A stretch of DNA of 64,000 nucleotides from Brevibacillus borstelensis. GTDB lineage: Bacteria > Bacillota > Bacilli > Brevibacillales > Brevibacillaceae. The DNA lies in the NCBI RefSeq assembly GCF_003710865.1, contig NZ_RHHO01000033.1, positions 62,001-126,000 of the forward strand, read 5' to 3'. Below, piece by piece: positions 42,437 to 50,601 of this stretch (position 1 is the first letter of the stretch; every line of letters begins with the position of its first letter). The notes under the pieces are model-generated. The model saw only the letters and a list, made by a program, of their open reading frames with translations. It did not search any database and was not told the origin of the DNA. The position numbers were made by a program, and so were the translations under genes.

Positions 42437-43659
42437 AAAACTATCCGTTGGCTGTTCAAATTTGGCTCATTTTTGCCAGTATTACGCTGGGGGTGACCTT
42501 GCTGCTCGCGCTGCTGTTTCCGTGGGCGCTGCGCAGCTTCTTTACCAAAGAAATTTATGCGCAGATCGAAGCCTCCCAAGACGTATTCCTTGCATATGCG
42601 ACCTCCTCCGTGGACGGCTGGGAGGACAAGGGGCTCTTGAAGCGGGAGCTGGAACGCCAGAATGTTCGGGCCGTCACACATGTCATTTTTCGCGAAAATG
42701 GAAAGGTGATCGGCGGGAAGGCACTGCCCGAATCGCTTGTAAAGATGCTGAACGAGGATATCGGAGAACAACTGGCCGATGTCCAGCAATACGTTCGGCC
42801 TGTGGAGGACGAGTCGATCTACTACGTAATCCGGCGAGAGACGCTGGCCGGAAAGACAATCTATCTGGTCTCTTATGTTTGGAACTCGTATTTGAACGGA
42901 TTGGTAAGTACCTTGTTGTGGCGGCTTATTCTCATCATGGCGGCGGTGCTGCTCATAAGCTGGCTTCCGTGCTTGTGGCTGGCCCGTTACTTGACCAGAC
43001 CGCTGGTGGAGATGGAACAGCGGGTCAAGCGAATCGCCGACCGGGATTGGAGCGAGCCGTTCGTGCTGGAGCGTGCTGACGAGATCGGCCGTTTGGCGGG
43101 CTCCATCGAGCGGATGCGCGAACGGCTCGTATCGCAGAACGAGAAGCAGCAATCCTTTTTGCAGCAGGTTTCGCACGAGTTGAAAACGCCGGTTATGGTC
43201 ATCCGCAGCTATGCCCAGTCCATCCTGGACGGCATCTTCCCAAAAGGAGATATACCGGGGAGCGTACGGGTGATCGACGAAGAGGCGGAAAGGCTGGAGG
43301 AGCGAATTCGGGGACTGCTGTACATAACGAAGCTGGAATATTTGGAGCAGCAGTCCTCCCGCAAGCTATTTCGCCTTGATGAACTGGTCGTAGAGGTGTG
43401 GGACCGGCTCAAGTGGAAGCGGACCGATGTCGACTGGAGCTGCTCTGCGGAAGCCGTGACCATATCAGGGGACCCGGAGCAGTGGAAGGTAGCAGTGGAG
43501 AACCTTCTGGACAACCAAATGAGGTATGCGCAGAACAAAATCACGCTTGCTTTGGGACAAAAGAACGGAAATGCCGAGCTTCGCATCGGCAATGACGGAC
43601 CGCCGATCCCCGAGGAAAAAACGGAACACCTGTTTAACCGTTTCAGCAAAGGGGAATGA
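42433..43659 (+). CDS. Sensor histidine kinase, C-terminally truncated
   Basis: A 408-residue membrane kinase: two transmembrane helices (about 9-31 and 162-183), an extracytoplasmic domain between, a HAMP segment, and the HisKA dimerisation helix with phospho-acceptor His248 (QQVSHELKTP). The HATPase domain shows the N-box (VENLLDNQMRYA), G1 (NDGPPI) and F-box (LFNRFSKGE) but stops there. The G2 box (GLGLAI) and the last strands, about 50 residues, are missing. Autophosphorylation may be impaired. The next gene is convergent, 32 bases away. Confidence 0.82.
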   Translation: MKNYPLAVQIWLIFASITLGVTLLLALLFPWALRSFFTKEIYAQIEASQDVFLAYATSSVDGWEDKGLLKRELERQNVRAVTHVIFRENGKVIGGKALPESLVKMLNEDIGEQLADVQQYVRPVEDESIYYVIRRETLAGKTIYLVSYVWNSYLNGLVSTLLWRLILIMAAVLLISWLPCLWLARYLTRPLVEMEQRVKRIADRDWSEPFVLERADEIGRLAGSIERMRERLVSQNEKQQSFLQQVSHELKTPVMVIRSYAQSILDGIFPKGDIPGSVRVIDEEAERLEERIRGLLYITKLEYLEQQSSRKLFRLDELVVEVWDRLKWKRTDVDWSCSAEAVTISGDPEQWKVAVENLLDNQMRYAQNKITLALGQKNGNAELRIGNDGPPIPEEKTEHLFNRFSKGE

Positions 43660-43691
43660 AGCGGTAGCGGCCGGGCTGGTAGTTCCGATGC

Positions 43692-43979
43692 CTAGTCGCT
43701 CGCAGCCTGCATATAGCGAAACAGGGTGTTTTCGTCCCATTCCTCTACGGCCAGGATGTGTTCCTCCGAACAGTTGGGGCACCAGCCGAGATGCAGGCAG
43801 CGATGTTGCAGGGCATCGGGCACGCCATTGCTCAGCTTTGAATCTTCGATCTCCCTGTACGGGCTGTAGTCCCCGTAGTAATCATAAAGCCGGCCGCTGT
43901 CATCCAGAGGATGGGAGCATAGCGGACATGCCTCGCGCAGATCGAGGAGACCGTTGCATACGGGACAGAGATGATCCAT
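43692..43979 (-). CDS. Zinc-ribbon protein
   Basis: A 95-residue protein with two pairs of CxxC knuckles at the N-terminus (CPVCNG, CPLCSH) and a further C...CPNC pair around residues 67-76, consistent with two zinc ribbons. The centre is acidic and Tyr-rich (LYDYYGDYSPYREIE). The start at 43979 has AAAAGGAG 11 bases upstream; the ATG at 43988 is too close to that site. The function is unknown. Confidence 0.6.
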   Translation of the reverse strand: MDHLCPVCNGLLDLREACPLCSHPLDDSGRLYDYYGDYSPYREIEDSKLSNGVPDALQHRCLHLGWCPNCSEEHILAVEEWDENTLFRYMQAASD

Positions 43980-44090
43980 CAGGCGCATAACTCCTTTTAC
44001 GTGTCTGGTTCTCTCCCTACTTTGCACAGGGGAAGCGGTGTCTATACAAAAATGCGAAAGGTCTGCTGCTTGCCGGGGAACCGGCAGCAT

Positions 44091-44130
44091 AAAAAAGCTC
44101 TGCGGCCCTTCAACAGGGTGGCAGAGCTTT
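44091..44130 (-). terminator. Terminator of yumC
   Basis: On the minus strand AAAGCTCTGC pairs with GCAGAGCTTT, followed by further T residues. Confidence 0.82.
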
Positions 44131-44138
44131 GATCTTGT

Positions 44139-45149
44139 CTACGCCTTGAAATTGTCCATGCTGGAGGAGTGGCCGGGCTGCAGCTTCGCATCCGGATTGA
44201 TGTAGCCCACGGCGTTGTTCACCGCTGTCGGCGCTTCGCCGAATCCGACGGCGATCAGCTTTACTTTGCCCGGATAGGTCGAGACATCGCCTGCCGCGTA
44301 AATGCCGGGAATGTTGCTCTCCATCTTGGAATTTACGACGATCGCGCCCTTTTCCAGCTCGAGTCCCCAGTTTTTGATCGGGCCAAGCGATGAGATGAAG
44401 CCGAAGTTGACGATGACGGCGTCTACTTCCAGTTCCTTTTCTTCTTTTGTGGTGCTGTTTACGAGTGTGAGGCGTTCGATTTTCTCGTCTCCGTGGATGG
44501 CTGAGATTTCGTATGGTGTTGTTACGTTTACTTTGGAGGACATGAGCAGCTCGACGCTGTGCTCGTGTGCACGGAATTTATCCCGGCGGTGGATGAGTGT
44601 GACTTCCTTGGCGATCGGCTCGAGCATCAAGGACCAGTCAACAGCAGAATCCCCGCCTCCGATGACGGCAACGCGCTGCCCTTTGAAGGAGTTTAAGTCG
44701 GTAACGAAGTAATGCAGATTGGTTTTTTCGTATTTGACGGCGTCTGGATGCTCTAACTTTCGAGGTTCAAATGCGCCGACTCCGGCGGTAATAATGACGG
44801 CACGCGAATAGTGTATGCCTTTGTCTGTCGTAAGCTCGAAGATGTTGTCTGCTTTCTTTTCGACATTTTCCACCTTTTCCTCAAGGCAGATCGTCGGATT
44901 GAATCGGGACAATTGCTCTTTTAGATTGTTAATCAAATCTTGCGCAAGCACTTTCGGAAACCCGGCCACATCGTATATGTATTTCTCCGGGTAAAGAGCG
45001 GAAAGCTGTCCGCCCAGTTGGGGCATACTTTCAATAATTTTTACGCTTACCTGACGCATTCCGCCGTAAAATGCAGTGAACAGGCCAGCAGGGCCTCCAC
45101 CGATAATCGTAATGTCGTATACCTGCTCGTCCTTTTGCAGAAGATTCAA
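44139..45149 (-). CDS. yumC: Ferredoxin/flavodoxin-NADP+ reductase YumC-type
   Basis: A 336-residue thioredoxin-reductase-like flavoprotein lacking the CxxC redox pair, as expected for the Bacillus type ferredoxin-NADP reductase. The FAD motif is GGGPAG, the NADPH motif GGGDSAVD, and [12 protein letters not shown] the C-terminal FAD loop. The start is TTG at 45149 with CGGAGGTG upstream; the long upstream frame is not conserved. It transfers electrons between NADPH and ferredoxin or flavodoxin. It is divergent from the NADH dehydrogenase gene. Confidence 0.9.
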   Translation of the reverse strand: MNLLQKDEQVYDITIIGGGPAGLFTAFYGGMRQVSVKIIESMPQLGGQLSALYPEKYIYDVAGFPKVLAQDLINNLKEQLSRFNPTICLEEKVENVEKKADNIFELTTDKGIHYSRAVIITAGVGAFEPRKLEHPDAVKYEKTNLHYFVTDLNSFKGQRVAVIGGGDSAVDWSLMLEPIAKEVTLIHRRDKFRAHEHSVELLMSSKVNVTTPYEISAIHGDEKIERLTLVNSTTKEEKELEVDAVIVNFGFISSLGPIKNWGLELEKGAIVVNSKMESNIPGIYAAGDVSTYPGKVKLIAVGFGEAPTAVNNAVGYINPDAKLQPGHSSSMDNFKA

Positions 45150-45481
45150 CCTAAGCACCTCCGAAATATTCTGAAAGCATCCTTTCCTATTATACCCATA
45201 CTTGAAAATGAAAAAAAGCAAAGAAAAGAACAGCGTAGGCAAATATGGCTTGCAAAACTTGTCGATTCCCCTTAATATGATCTTGAATGTAAAGAAATTG
45301 ACACATTTTTTTATCCCAGCGTTTGTGCCATTTTTCACAGATTGCCGCATAGGATGAGACATGGCAATAATTCCGTTTATTCATTGGCGATCAAAAAGGG
45401 AACCTTAAAGCGTAGCCAATCACGTGAAATTTCGCACAAACCTTCAGGGATTACTATCATTCATGAATGGAAGGGATATCC
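45150..45481. other. Divergent intergenic region between yumC and yumB
   Basis: 332 bases with no supported gene. A TATAAT for yumC lies on the minus strand (45195-45190) about 41 bases upstream of its TTG. A TATCAT near 45457 could serve yumB. No clear dyad operator was seen. Confidence 0.5.
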
Positions 45482-46672
45482 ATGAGTACACCCAAAATCC
45501 TCATCCTCGGCGCCGGGTACGGGGGCCTGTTGACCACTCTGCACCTGCAAAAAAAGCTCAACTACAATGAAGCAGAAATCACGCTGGTCAACAAGCACAA
45601 CTATCACTACATCACGACCTGGCTGCATGAGCCGGCTGCGGGAACAGCACCTGCGGATCATGCCCGCGTGCCTCTCGATCAAATTATTGACATGAACAAA
45701 ATCAATTTTGTCAAAGATACCGTCCAATCGATCCAGCCGGAAGAGCGTACGGTTACACTGGATAGCGGAAACGTTTTGAGCTACGACTACCTCGTGATCG
45801 GCCTCGGAAGCGATCCGGAAACCTTCGGCATCGAGGGCCTGAAAGAGTATGCGTTCAGCATCCGCAGCATCAACGCTGTTCGTCAAATCCGCGAGCATAT
45901 CGAGTACATGTTTGCGAAATATAAAAATGAACCGCATCGCACGGATTACCTGACATTCGTCGTGGGCGGAGCCGGATTTACGGGCATTGAGTTCAGCGGC
46001 GAGCTGGCTGACCGCATTCCTGAGCTGTGCCAGGAATTCGACGTTGACCCGAGTTTGGTAAAGATTTACAACATTGAAGCGGCTCCAACCGCACTGCCAG
46101 GATTCGATCCGGAACTGGTTTCCTACGCGGTCGATATTCTGCAGAAAAAAGGCGTCGAGTTCATGATCGGAACGGCGATCAAGCAATGCACGCCTGAGGG
46201 CGTAGTGCTCGCCAATGGAGAAGAAATCAAGGCTGCTACAGTTGTCTGGGCCGCAGGTGTTCGCGGCAACAGCATCGTGGAAAAATCCGGATTTGAAGTC
46301 ATGCGCGGACGTGTCAAAGTAGACGAGTTCCTGCGTGCTCCAGGGTACGACAACGTATTCGTCGTCGGCGACTGCGCCCTGATTTTCAACGATGAAGGCC
46401 GTCCTTATCCGCCGACTGCTCAGATTGCCGTACAAGAAGGGGAAGCGCTCGGTGACAATCTGGCGGCTCTCATTCGCGGCGAAGTGATGATGCCGTTCAA
46501 GCCAGCTCTCCAAGGATCTCTTGCTTCGCTCGGAAAAGGCGAAGGAATCGGTATGGTCGGCACGAAAAAACTGTTCGGCACCTCGGCCGCACTGATGAAA
46601 AAAGCGAGCGATCTGCGCTACCTGTACAAAATCGGCGGCGTTGGTCTCGCTCTGAAAAAAGTGCGCCTGTAA
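45482..46672 (+). CDS. yumB: Type II NADH:quinone dehydrogenase (YumB-like)
   Basis: A 396-residue NDH-2 flavoprotein. GAGYGG binds FAD near the N-terminus, [10 protein letters not shown] is the NADH-binding loop, and [11 protein letters not shown] the distal FAD site; the C-terminal amphipathic part would attach it to the inner membrane face. It reduces menaquinone with NADH. The ATG at 45482 has AAGGGATAT upstream. It is the second NDH-2-type gene in the window. Confidence 0.9.
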   Translation: MSTPKILILGAGYGGLLTTLHLQKKLNYNEAEITLVNKHNYHYITTWLHEPAAGTAPADHARVPLDQIIDMNKINFVKDTVQSIQPEERTVTLDSGNVLSYDYLVIGLGSDPETFGIEGLKEYAFSIRSINAVRQIREHIEYMFAKYKNEPHRTDYLTFVVGGAGFTGIEFSGELADRIPELCQEFDVDPSLVKIYNIEAAPTALPGFDPELVSYAVDILQKKGVEFMIGTAIKQCTPEGVVLANGEEIKAATVVWAAGVRGNSIVEKSGFEVMRGRVKVDEFLRAPGYDNVFVVGDCALIFNDEGRPYPPTAQIAVQEGEALGDNLAALIRGEVMMPFKPALQGSLASLGKGEGIGMVGTKKLFGTSAALMKKASDLRYLYKIGGVGLALKKVRL

Positions 46673-46684
46673 AAGGAGAAACCT

Positions 46685-46936
46685 ATGCGCCACGCCAGTA
46701 TCCAGGTCAGAGGATTGATGACCCGCGAAGAGATGGAGCGCTACAACGCGCTGATGGACGTAGGCGCCTACCTGGAAGACCAGGGGCGCCACGATCTCGC
46801 CCATCATATTCAGCGGGAAGTGGACATACTCATCCTGCCAGCGATTGATCGTTTGAAGGAAAAGGGCCGCGAACGCGACCGGGAAAACCTTCGCTACATG
46901 ATTGACAACGGACTTCTGGATGAGGACGACGATTGA
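46685..46936 (+). CDS. Hypothetical small protein
   Basis: An 83-residue, mostly helical and highly charged protein ending in acidic residues (GLLDEDDD). No known motif. It starts 12 bases after the yumB-like gene with AAAAGGAG upstream, so it is very likely co-transcribed and may be functionally linked to it. Confidence 0.65.
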   Translation: MRHASIQVRGLMTREEMERYNALMDVGAYLEDQGRHDLAHHIQREVDILILPAIDRLKEKGRERDRENLRYMIDNGLLDEDDD

Positions 46937-46966
46937 CCAAGCTAGCGAATAGATGACTCGAAGATG

Positions 46967-46996
46967 CCCTCGGCGAACCAGAAGCCGGGGGTTTTT
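46967..46996 (+). terminator. Terminator after the NDH-2 operon
   Basis: CCCTCGGC pairs with GCCGGGGG, followed by five T. Confidence 0.85.
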
Positions 46997-47163
46997 CATT
47001 GGAGGAACGAGCCAAATGGGCCGGCTGTTACTTGAAATGCCTCACACGGAGCTTCCTTGTTTTGAAGACATCCGGGCTTGCGTTTCGGTGCCAAATCGTA
47101 TGTTCCGAGCTGGCGCTGTACAACCGGTTTCGCTATACTGACGAAAGAAAGGTGGGAGACCGT

Positions 47164-47646
47164 GTGCGAAAGACGAATGTATGGCTGGGCGCCTGCGGAA
47201 TTGTGATTCGCGGCGAAGAGGCGCTGGTCGTGAAGAAAACGTACGGGGGTCTCAAAGGACAGTGGTCCTTTCCGGCCGGATTTGTGGAGCCGGGGGAGAC
47301 CGTAGATGAAGCCGCCGTGAGAGAAGTTTGGGAGGAGACTGGAATACGCGCGGAAATACGGCGGTTGGCAGCCGTCCGCTCCGGAGTCATCCGCGATACG
47401 ATCAGCGACAATATGGTGGTCTTCTGGATGGATTATGTCAGCGGTGAACCGCGTCCGCAGGAAGGGGAAATCGAGGTGGCAGCCTTTGTGCCGATCCGGC
47501 AGCTTCTGGAAGATCCGCTTTCCTCGACCTATTTGAAAATCATCCTGCCCACGTACCAGAAGCGAGAACAGAGCTTGGCCGGAGACGAATACCCGATCGA
47601 CCCCGTTTTTCAATACACACGCTATAAAATCTTCTCGCAATCGTGA
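47164..47646 (+). CDS. NUDIX hydrolase
   Basis: A 160-residue pyrophosphohydrolase with a complete Nudix box GFVEPGETVDEAAVREVWEETGI (G-x5-E-x7-REVxEExGI). The substrate is not evident. The GTG at 47164, after GGTGGGAG, is preferred: the frame runs upstream to 46999, but that part lacks conserved sequence. Confidence 0.87.
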   Translation: MRKTNVWLGACGIVIRGEEALVVKKTYGGLKGQWSFPAGFVEPGETVDEAAVREVWEETGIRAEIRRLAAVRSGVIRDTISDNMVVFWMDYVSGEPRPQEGEIEVAAFVPIRQLLEDPLSSTYLKIILPTYQKREQSLAGDEYPIDPVFQYTRYKIFSQS

Positions 47647-47671
47647 GTATACGCTAGATAACAGCCATTGT

Positions 47672-47695
47672 TGCCGCTTACATAGCGGTTTTTTT
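47672..47695 (+). terminator. Terminator of the NUDIX gene
   Basis: CCGCT-tacat-AGCGG followed by seven T. Confidence 0.7.
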
Positions 47696-47825
47696 CTGTT
47701 TTTCCTCGCTTTTTTCAGTTGAAGAATGCTGTCTTTTTCTGATATAGTTAGACACATCCAAAAAATCAGAATTTTAAAAAATGTCGGTTATGCGAACCCG
47801 GCGCCATGGGAAAGGAGCGATCATC

Positions 47826-47969
47826 ATGAGAAAAGAACAGGAACAATGCCCATACTGCAATGGACAAGGCTATTTTCAATTGCTGCTGGGTGGGACAGAA
47901 AACTGTCCGGGATGCGAGGGCTCGGGTGCCCACTCGGAGGAGATGTCCGCAGCTGCCGGCAATCGATGA
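47826..47969 (+). CDS. yuiA: YuiA-like small zinc-finger protein
   Basis: A 47-residue protein with two CxxCxGxG-type repeats (CPYCNGQGYF and CPGCEGSGAH), the DnaJ-like zinc-binding pattern. It resembles B. subtilis YuiA and lies, as there, just before yuiB. The ATG at 47826 follows AAAGGAG. It may bind one zinc; the partner is unknown. Confidence 0.8.
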   Translation: MRKEQEQCPYCNGQGYFQLLLGGTENCPGCEGSGAHSEEMSAAAGNR

Positions 47970-47983
47970 GGGAAGTCTTTGAG

Positions 47984-48008
47984 AAGCCGATGAAAGTCGG
48001 CTTTTTTT
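47984..48008 (+). terminator. Terminator of yuiA
   Basis: AAGCCGA pairs with TCGGCTT, followed by T residues. Confidence 0.82.
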
Positions 48009-48046
48009 GTGCGCCGCCAAAAGCGAGGCAAGCCCCAGTTTCCCAA

Positions 48047-48075
48047 TTGACCTTATGCTTTGATTTCGATAGACT
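48047..48075 (+). promoter_or_regulatory. Promoter of yuiB
   Basis: TTGACC (48047-48052), 17-base spacer, TAGACT (48070-48075), 71 bases before the ATG. Confidence 0.6.
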
Positions 48076-48146
48076 AGAAGCGATAACGGGCCGTCGGCTG
48101 CCGCGGTCCCATTTCTGTCGGAAGAGAGCAGGAGGTCTAAAAGCTC

Positions 48147-48407
48147 ATGAGCTTGCTGCAATTTGTGGTGTCTGTTGTCTTGTTTGCTGTGCTTGGATTC
48201 GGGATCGGCTTTATTATAAACATGATATTGCGTACCACCTGGATGCCCGTCATCCTCGTCTTCGGAGTGGTCGTGGGCGCATTGATCTACAAAAACATCG
48301 TTCCCGGCCTTTGGGACTCCATCATTCTCGGCGTCGGCCTGATCGGAGCGGTGGCCAGCGGCTGGACGATCCAGACACTTCGGAAAAAAGGATATCGGAT
48401 GTTTTAA
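48147..48407 (+). CDS. yuiB: YuiB-like membrane protein
   Basis: An 86-residue protein with two to three transmembrane helices (about 4-27, 32-50, 55-73) and a short basic C-terminus (LRKKGYRMF). Size and position after yuiA match B. subtilis YuiB, function unknown. AGGAGG lies 11 bases before the ATG. The yui order is interrupted after this gene by a palindromic element and a lipoprotein gene. Confidence 0.75.
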   Translation: MSLLQFVVSVVLFAVLGFGIGFIINMILRTTWMPVILVFGVVVGALIYKNIVPGLWDSIILGVGLIGAVASGWTIQTLRKKGYRMF

Positions 48408-48481
48408 CTGACTTAGAAAGCGGACCTTACTCGGGTTCGTTTTTTCTTTTTTTAAAAGCGCTTGGAAAGCGGCTGCGGGGG

Positions 48482-48681
48482 AGAGAAGCATATTTCCAGT
48501 CCTGCGCTCCGGTCTTCGTCCTGCGAGGAAGCGCAGACTGTCCGCTACACAACGATTCGCGGGGGAGCGTAAAAGTGGCAGCCGCTTCGTAGCGGAATCA
48601 GGTTACGCTCCTGATTCCCGCGAATCGTTGTTCCGCTGGGATGGACTTCGCTAGTCGCTTTGACTGGAAATATGCTTCTCT
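48482..48681. repeat. 200-bp multi-branched palindromic element A
   Basis: Outer arms 48482-48501 and 48662-48681 are perfect 20-bp inverted repeats. Inside, 48549-48563 pairs perfectly with 48617-48631 (15 bp) and 48564-48572 with 48603-48611 (9 bp, five-base bulge), closed by CCGCT-tcgt-AGCGG at 48582-48595. Each strand of the interior also has a side hairpin: 48502-48536 (CTGCGCT/AGCGCAG) and 48644-48656 (GACT-tcgct-AGTC). The whole folds into a cloverleaf-like or cruciform shape. It encodes no protein. Confidence 0.85.
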
Positions 48682-48807
48682 GTAGCGGTTGATTTACGAA
48701 TGATCAGGAAGCGGGAAAGACAGGACAGACAGGTAATTTTTGATATTATTTATGTACATGAAACAAAACGAATAACCCATTTAAGAGGACGCGAATAAGG
48801 AGGAGTT

Positions 48808-49383
48808 ATGAAAAGGGTTATATCGATTGTAACGTTAACTACCTTCACACTCCTGGCAACAGGATGCTCAAATGATAAATCTACAGTCGAACGTAAAGGT
48901 CTTACAGGATTCGTCGTAGAGGCAGATTACCAAAAAAACAGACTTCTTGTAGTTGAAAGTGATGAAACAAAACAGGGTGAGGATTATGAAGCTGAATGGT
49001 ACTCGTTGAACAAGGATGCGATAATCCTTGACAATAATAGTAATCCAGCTTTGTTTACCGATGCTGAAGTAGGGTCTAAGGTCGAAACGTGGTCAACTTC
49101 ACATTCTTTAGAATCGTATCCAGCGTCTACAGACCTGAGTAAATTGATAATTGCAGATGATGTGAAGCATCCTGATTCCCCCATGCTCCAAAAAACAGCC
49201 ATACAAGCTGCTATCATTTATATAAAGAACCTTACAAATAGACCGGGAACGATCATTATCCAGAATGTGAGCACAAACGAAACAGAGTGGATCATTCAAA
49301 TCTATCATTACATTTACAATGAAGAGAAGAGTTATAAGTTAGGAATTGATGCAACAACCGGAGAGGTCAGGGAGATCCAATAG
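48808..49383 (+). CDS. Lipoprotein of unknown function (DUF3221-like)
   Basis: A 191-residue protein with a lipoprotein signal (LLATGC, Cys20). The first domain, GFVVEADYQKNRLLVVESDE...WYSL, resembles DUF3221 OB-like domains; the C-terminal part, IYNEEKSYKLGIDATTGEVREIQ, is PepSY-like. It is clearly more AT-rich than its neighbours and is flanked by palindromic elements A and B, interrupting the yuiB-yuiC order, which suggests insertion or transfer. AAGGAGG lies upstream of the ATG. Confidence 0.68.
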   Translation: MKRVISIVTLTTFTLLATGCSNDKSTVERKGLTGFVVEADYQKNRLLVVESDETKQGEDYEAEWYSLNKDAIILDNNSNPALFTDAEVGSKVETWSTSHSLESYPASTDLSKLIIADDVKHPDSPMLQKTAIQAAIIYIKNLTNRPGTIIIQNVSTNETEWIIQIYHYIYNEEKSYKLGIDATTGEVREIQ

Positions 49384-49495
49384 TAGTAGTTCATCAATTC
49401 AGTGATGAGGGGCAGTTTTTCCTTACTTCTTAGACGAGACGATTCCCCACTTTTTTAACTTTCTAAGAAAAGCAACGAAAAACCCAACAGCTGTA

Positions 49496-49703
49496 GAGAT
49501 GAAAAAGGAGAAAACCGCAAAGGTCTTTGGGACACCTGCCCAGGCTTGCGAGCAAAAGTGGAACGGCATTTGCGTCCAACCTGAGAGACTTCGAGGAATG
49601 GGCTGCTTTTGGACGCAGTTCCGCTTTTGCTCGCAAGCCGGACAGTATCCGCATCCAAGAAGTGTCCCACCGAACCTGCCGCGGTTTTCTCCTTTTTCAT
49701 CTC
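49496..49703. repeat. 208-bp palindromic element B
   Basis: Outer arms 49496-49518 and 49681-49703 form a perfect 23-bp inverted repeat. Inner pairs: 49529-49535 with 49662-49668 (7 bp), 49544-49564 with 49618-49638 (21 bp, one T-G), and 49571-49579 with 49609-49617 (9 bp). The sequence is unrelated to element A. Frames on both strands look protein-like only because the arms mirror each other. Confidence 0.85.
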
Positions 49704-49866
49704 CTCCACAACAGTCTGAACCAACCGTTTTTCCACCGATGAAAAGCCTCAAAAAAGAAACGCAAACCGCCCAAACTATCCCGAATATTTCAGCTTCTGG
49801 TTGAATTTGTGTATAGTTTCCTCCTCTCCGGGACAAGATTAGTAGCGAGAGGAGGTTTTTTACAGA

Positions 49867-50484
49867 ATGAATGTGAAGCGATTGGTTAGTGTCATCGTTT
49901 TGGCTGTAACCGTCCTGACAGGCTTTGCGAGCGATGGATTGGGCTACAACGCGATCGGTGATCGATCTGTCCAGACCGCTTATGGAATCAGGGAAACCAG
50001 GGAAGGGCAGCAGGTCGTGAAAAAACGGGCTGTCTCCACCAGTTCATTTAGCCAGGTCATCGACAAAGCAGATGCGATGCTGGAGCAATATCCGAAAATC
50101 CGCGTTGTCGCTACCGGATACTACGCCGGATATGAATCAACGGGGAAACATCCGAGTCATCCATCCTACGGGATTACATATTCAGGCGTGAAGGTCCGTC
50201 GTGGCGAATACTCCACCATTGCTGCTGATCTGCGCGTGTTTCCACTGGGGACAGTGTTGTACATCCCCGGCTATGGTTACGGAGTTGTCGCTGACAAAGG
50301 AGGGGCTATACGCGGCAACAAAATCGACCTGTATTTTGAAACCAAGCAGGATGTATTCAAGCAGTGGGGGAAGAAGTCCGTAGACGTATACCTGGTCCGC
50401 CGGGGCGACGGGAAAGTAACAGAGGCGATGATGCAAGGGTTGAATGAAAAAGGGATTGCGGCGATGGCCGAACCTATTGACTAG
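49867..50484 (+). CDS. yuiC: YuiC-like 3D-domain protein (resuscitation/lytic-type)
   Basis: A 205-residue exported protein with a signal peptide (residues 1-26) and a C-terminal 3D domain carrying the three conserved aspartates in [17 protein letters not shown] and NKIDLYF. The fold is shared with lytic transglycosylase MltA; B. subtilis YuiC is a stationary-phase muralytic protein. The expected role is cell-wall glycan cleavage. A TTCAGC-17-TATAGT promoter is visible at about 49808-49836. Confidence 0.85.
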   Translation: MNVKRLVSVIVLAVTVLTGFASDGLGYNAIGDRSVQTAYGIRETREGQQVVKKRAVSTSSFSQVIDKADAMLEQYPKIRVVATGYYAGYESTGKHPSHPSYGITYSGVKVRRGEYSTIAADLRVFPLGTVLYIPGYGYGVVADKGGAIRGNKIDLYFETKQDVFKQWGKKSVDVYLVRRGDGKVTEAMMQGLNEKGIAAMAEPID

Positions 50485-50514
50485 TGTGATCGAAAGCAAA
50501 CGAATGTGACTTTT

Positions 50515-50558
50515 AAAAAAGGATTTGCTTTAGCTATTTCAGCTGGCAAATCCTTTTT
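50515..50558. terminator. Bidirectional terminator after yuiC
   Basis: AAAAAAGGATTTGC pairs with GCAAATCCTTTTT; A and T runs on both sides serve the convergent genes. Confidence 0.85.
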
Positions 50559-50601
50559 CGCATGAGCTCTGATCAAAATCTTGCAGCGTTCCATGCAAAG
50601 C

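Noticed and set aside
43660..43990. Frame-shifted continuation of the histidine kinase
   Set aside because: The alternative frame after the stop (starting NEAVAAGLVV) does not contain a recognisable G2 box and soon runs antisense into the zinc-ribbon gene.
45461..46999. 512-codon minus-strand open frame
   Set aside because: It lies exactly antisense to the NDH-2 gene, which has full family motifs; the frame is a codon-bias shadow.
46999..47163. N-terminal extension of the NUDIX frame
   Set aside because: The extension is not conserved-looking and a GTG with a good ribosome binding site fits the family length.
49455..49804. Open frames on both strands with similar peptides (about 93 and 101 residues)
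   Set aside because: They are produced by palindromic element B, whose arms mirror each other; there is no ribosome binding site and no conserved motif.
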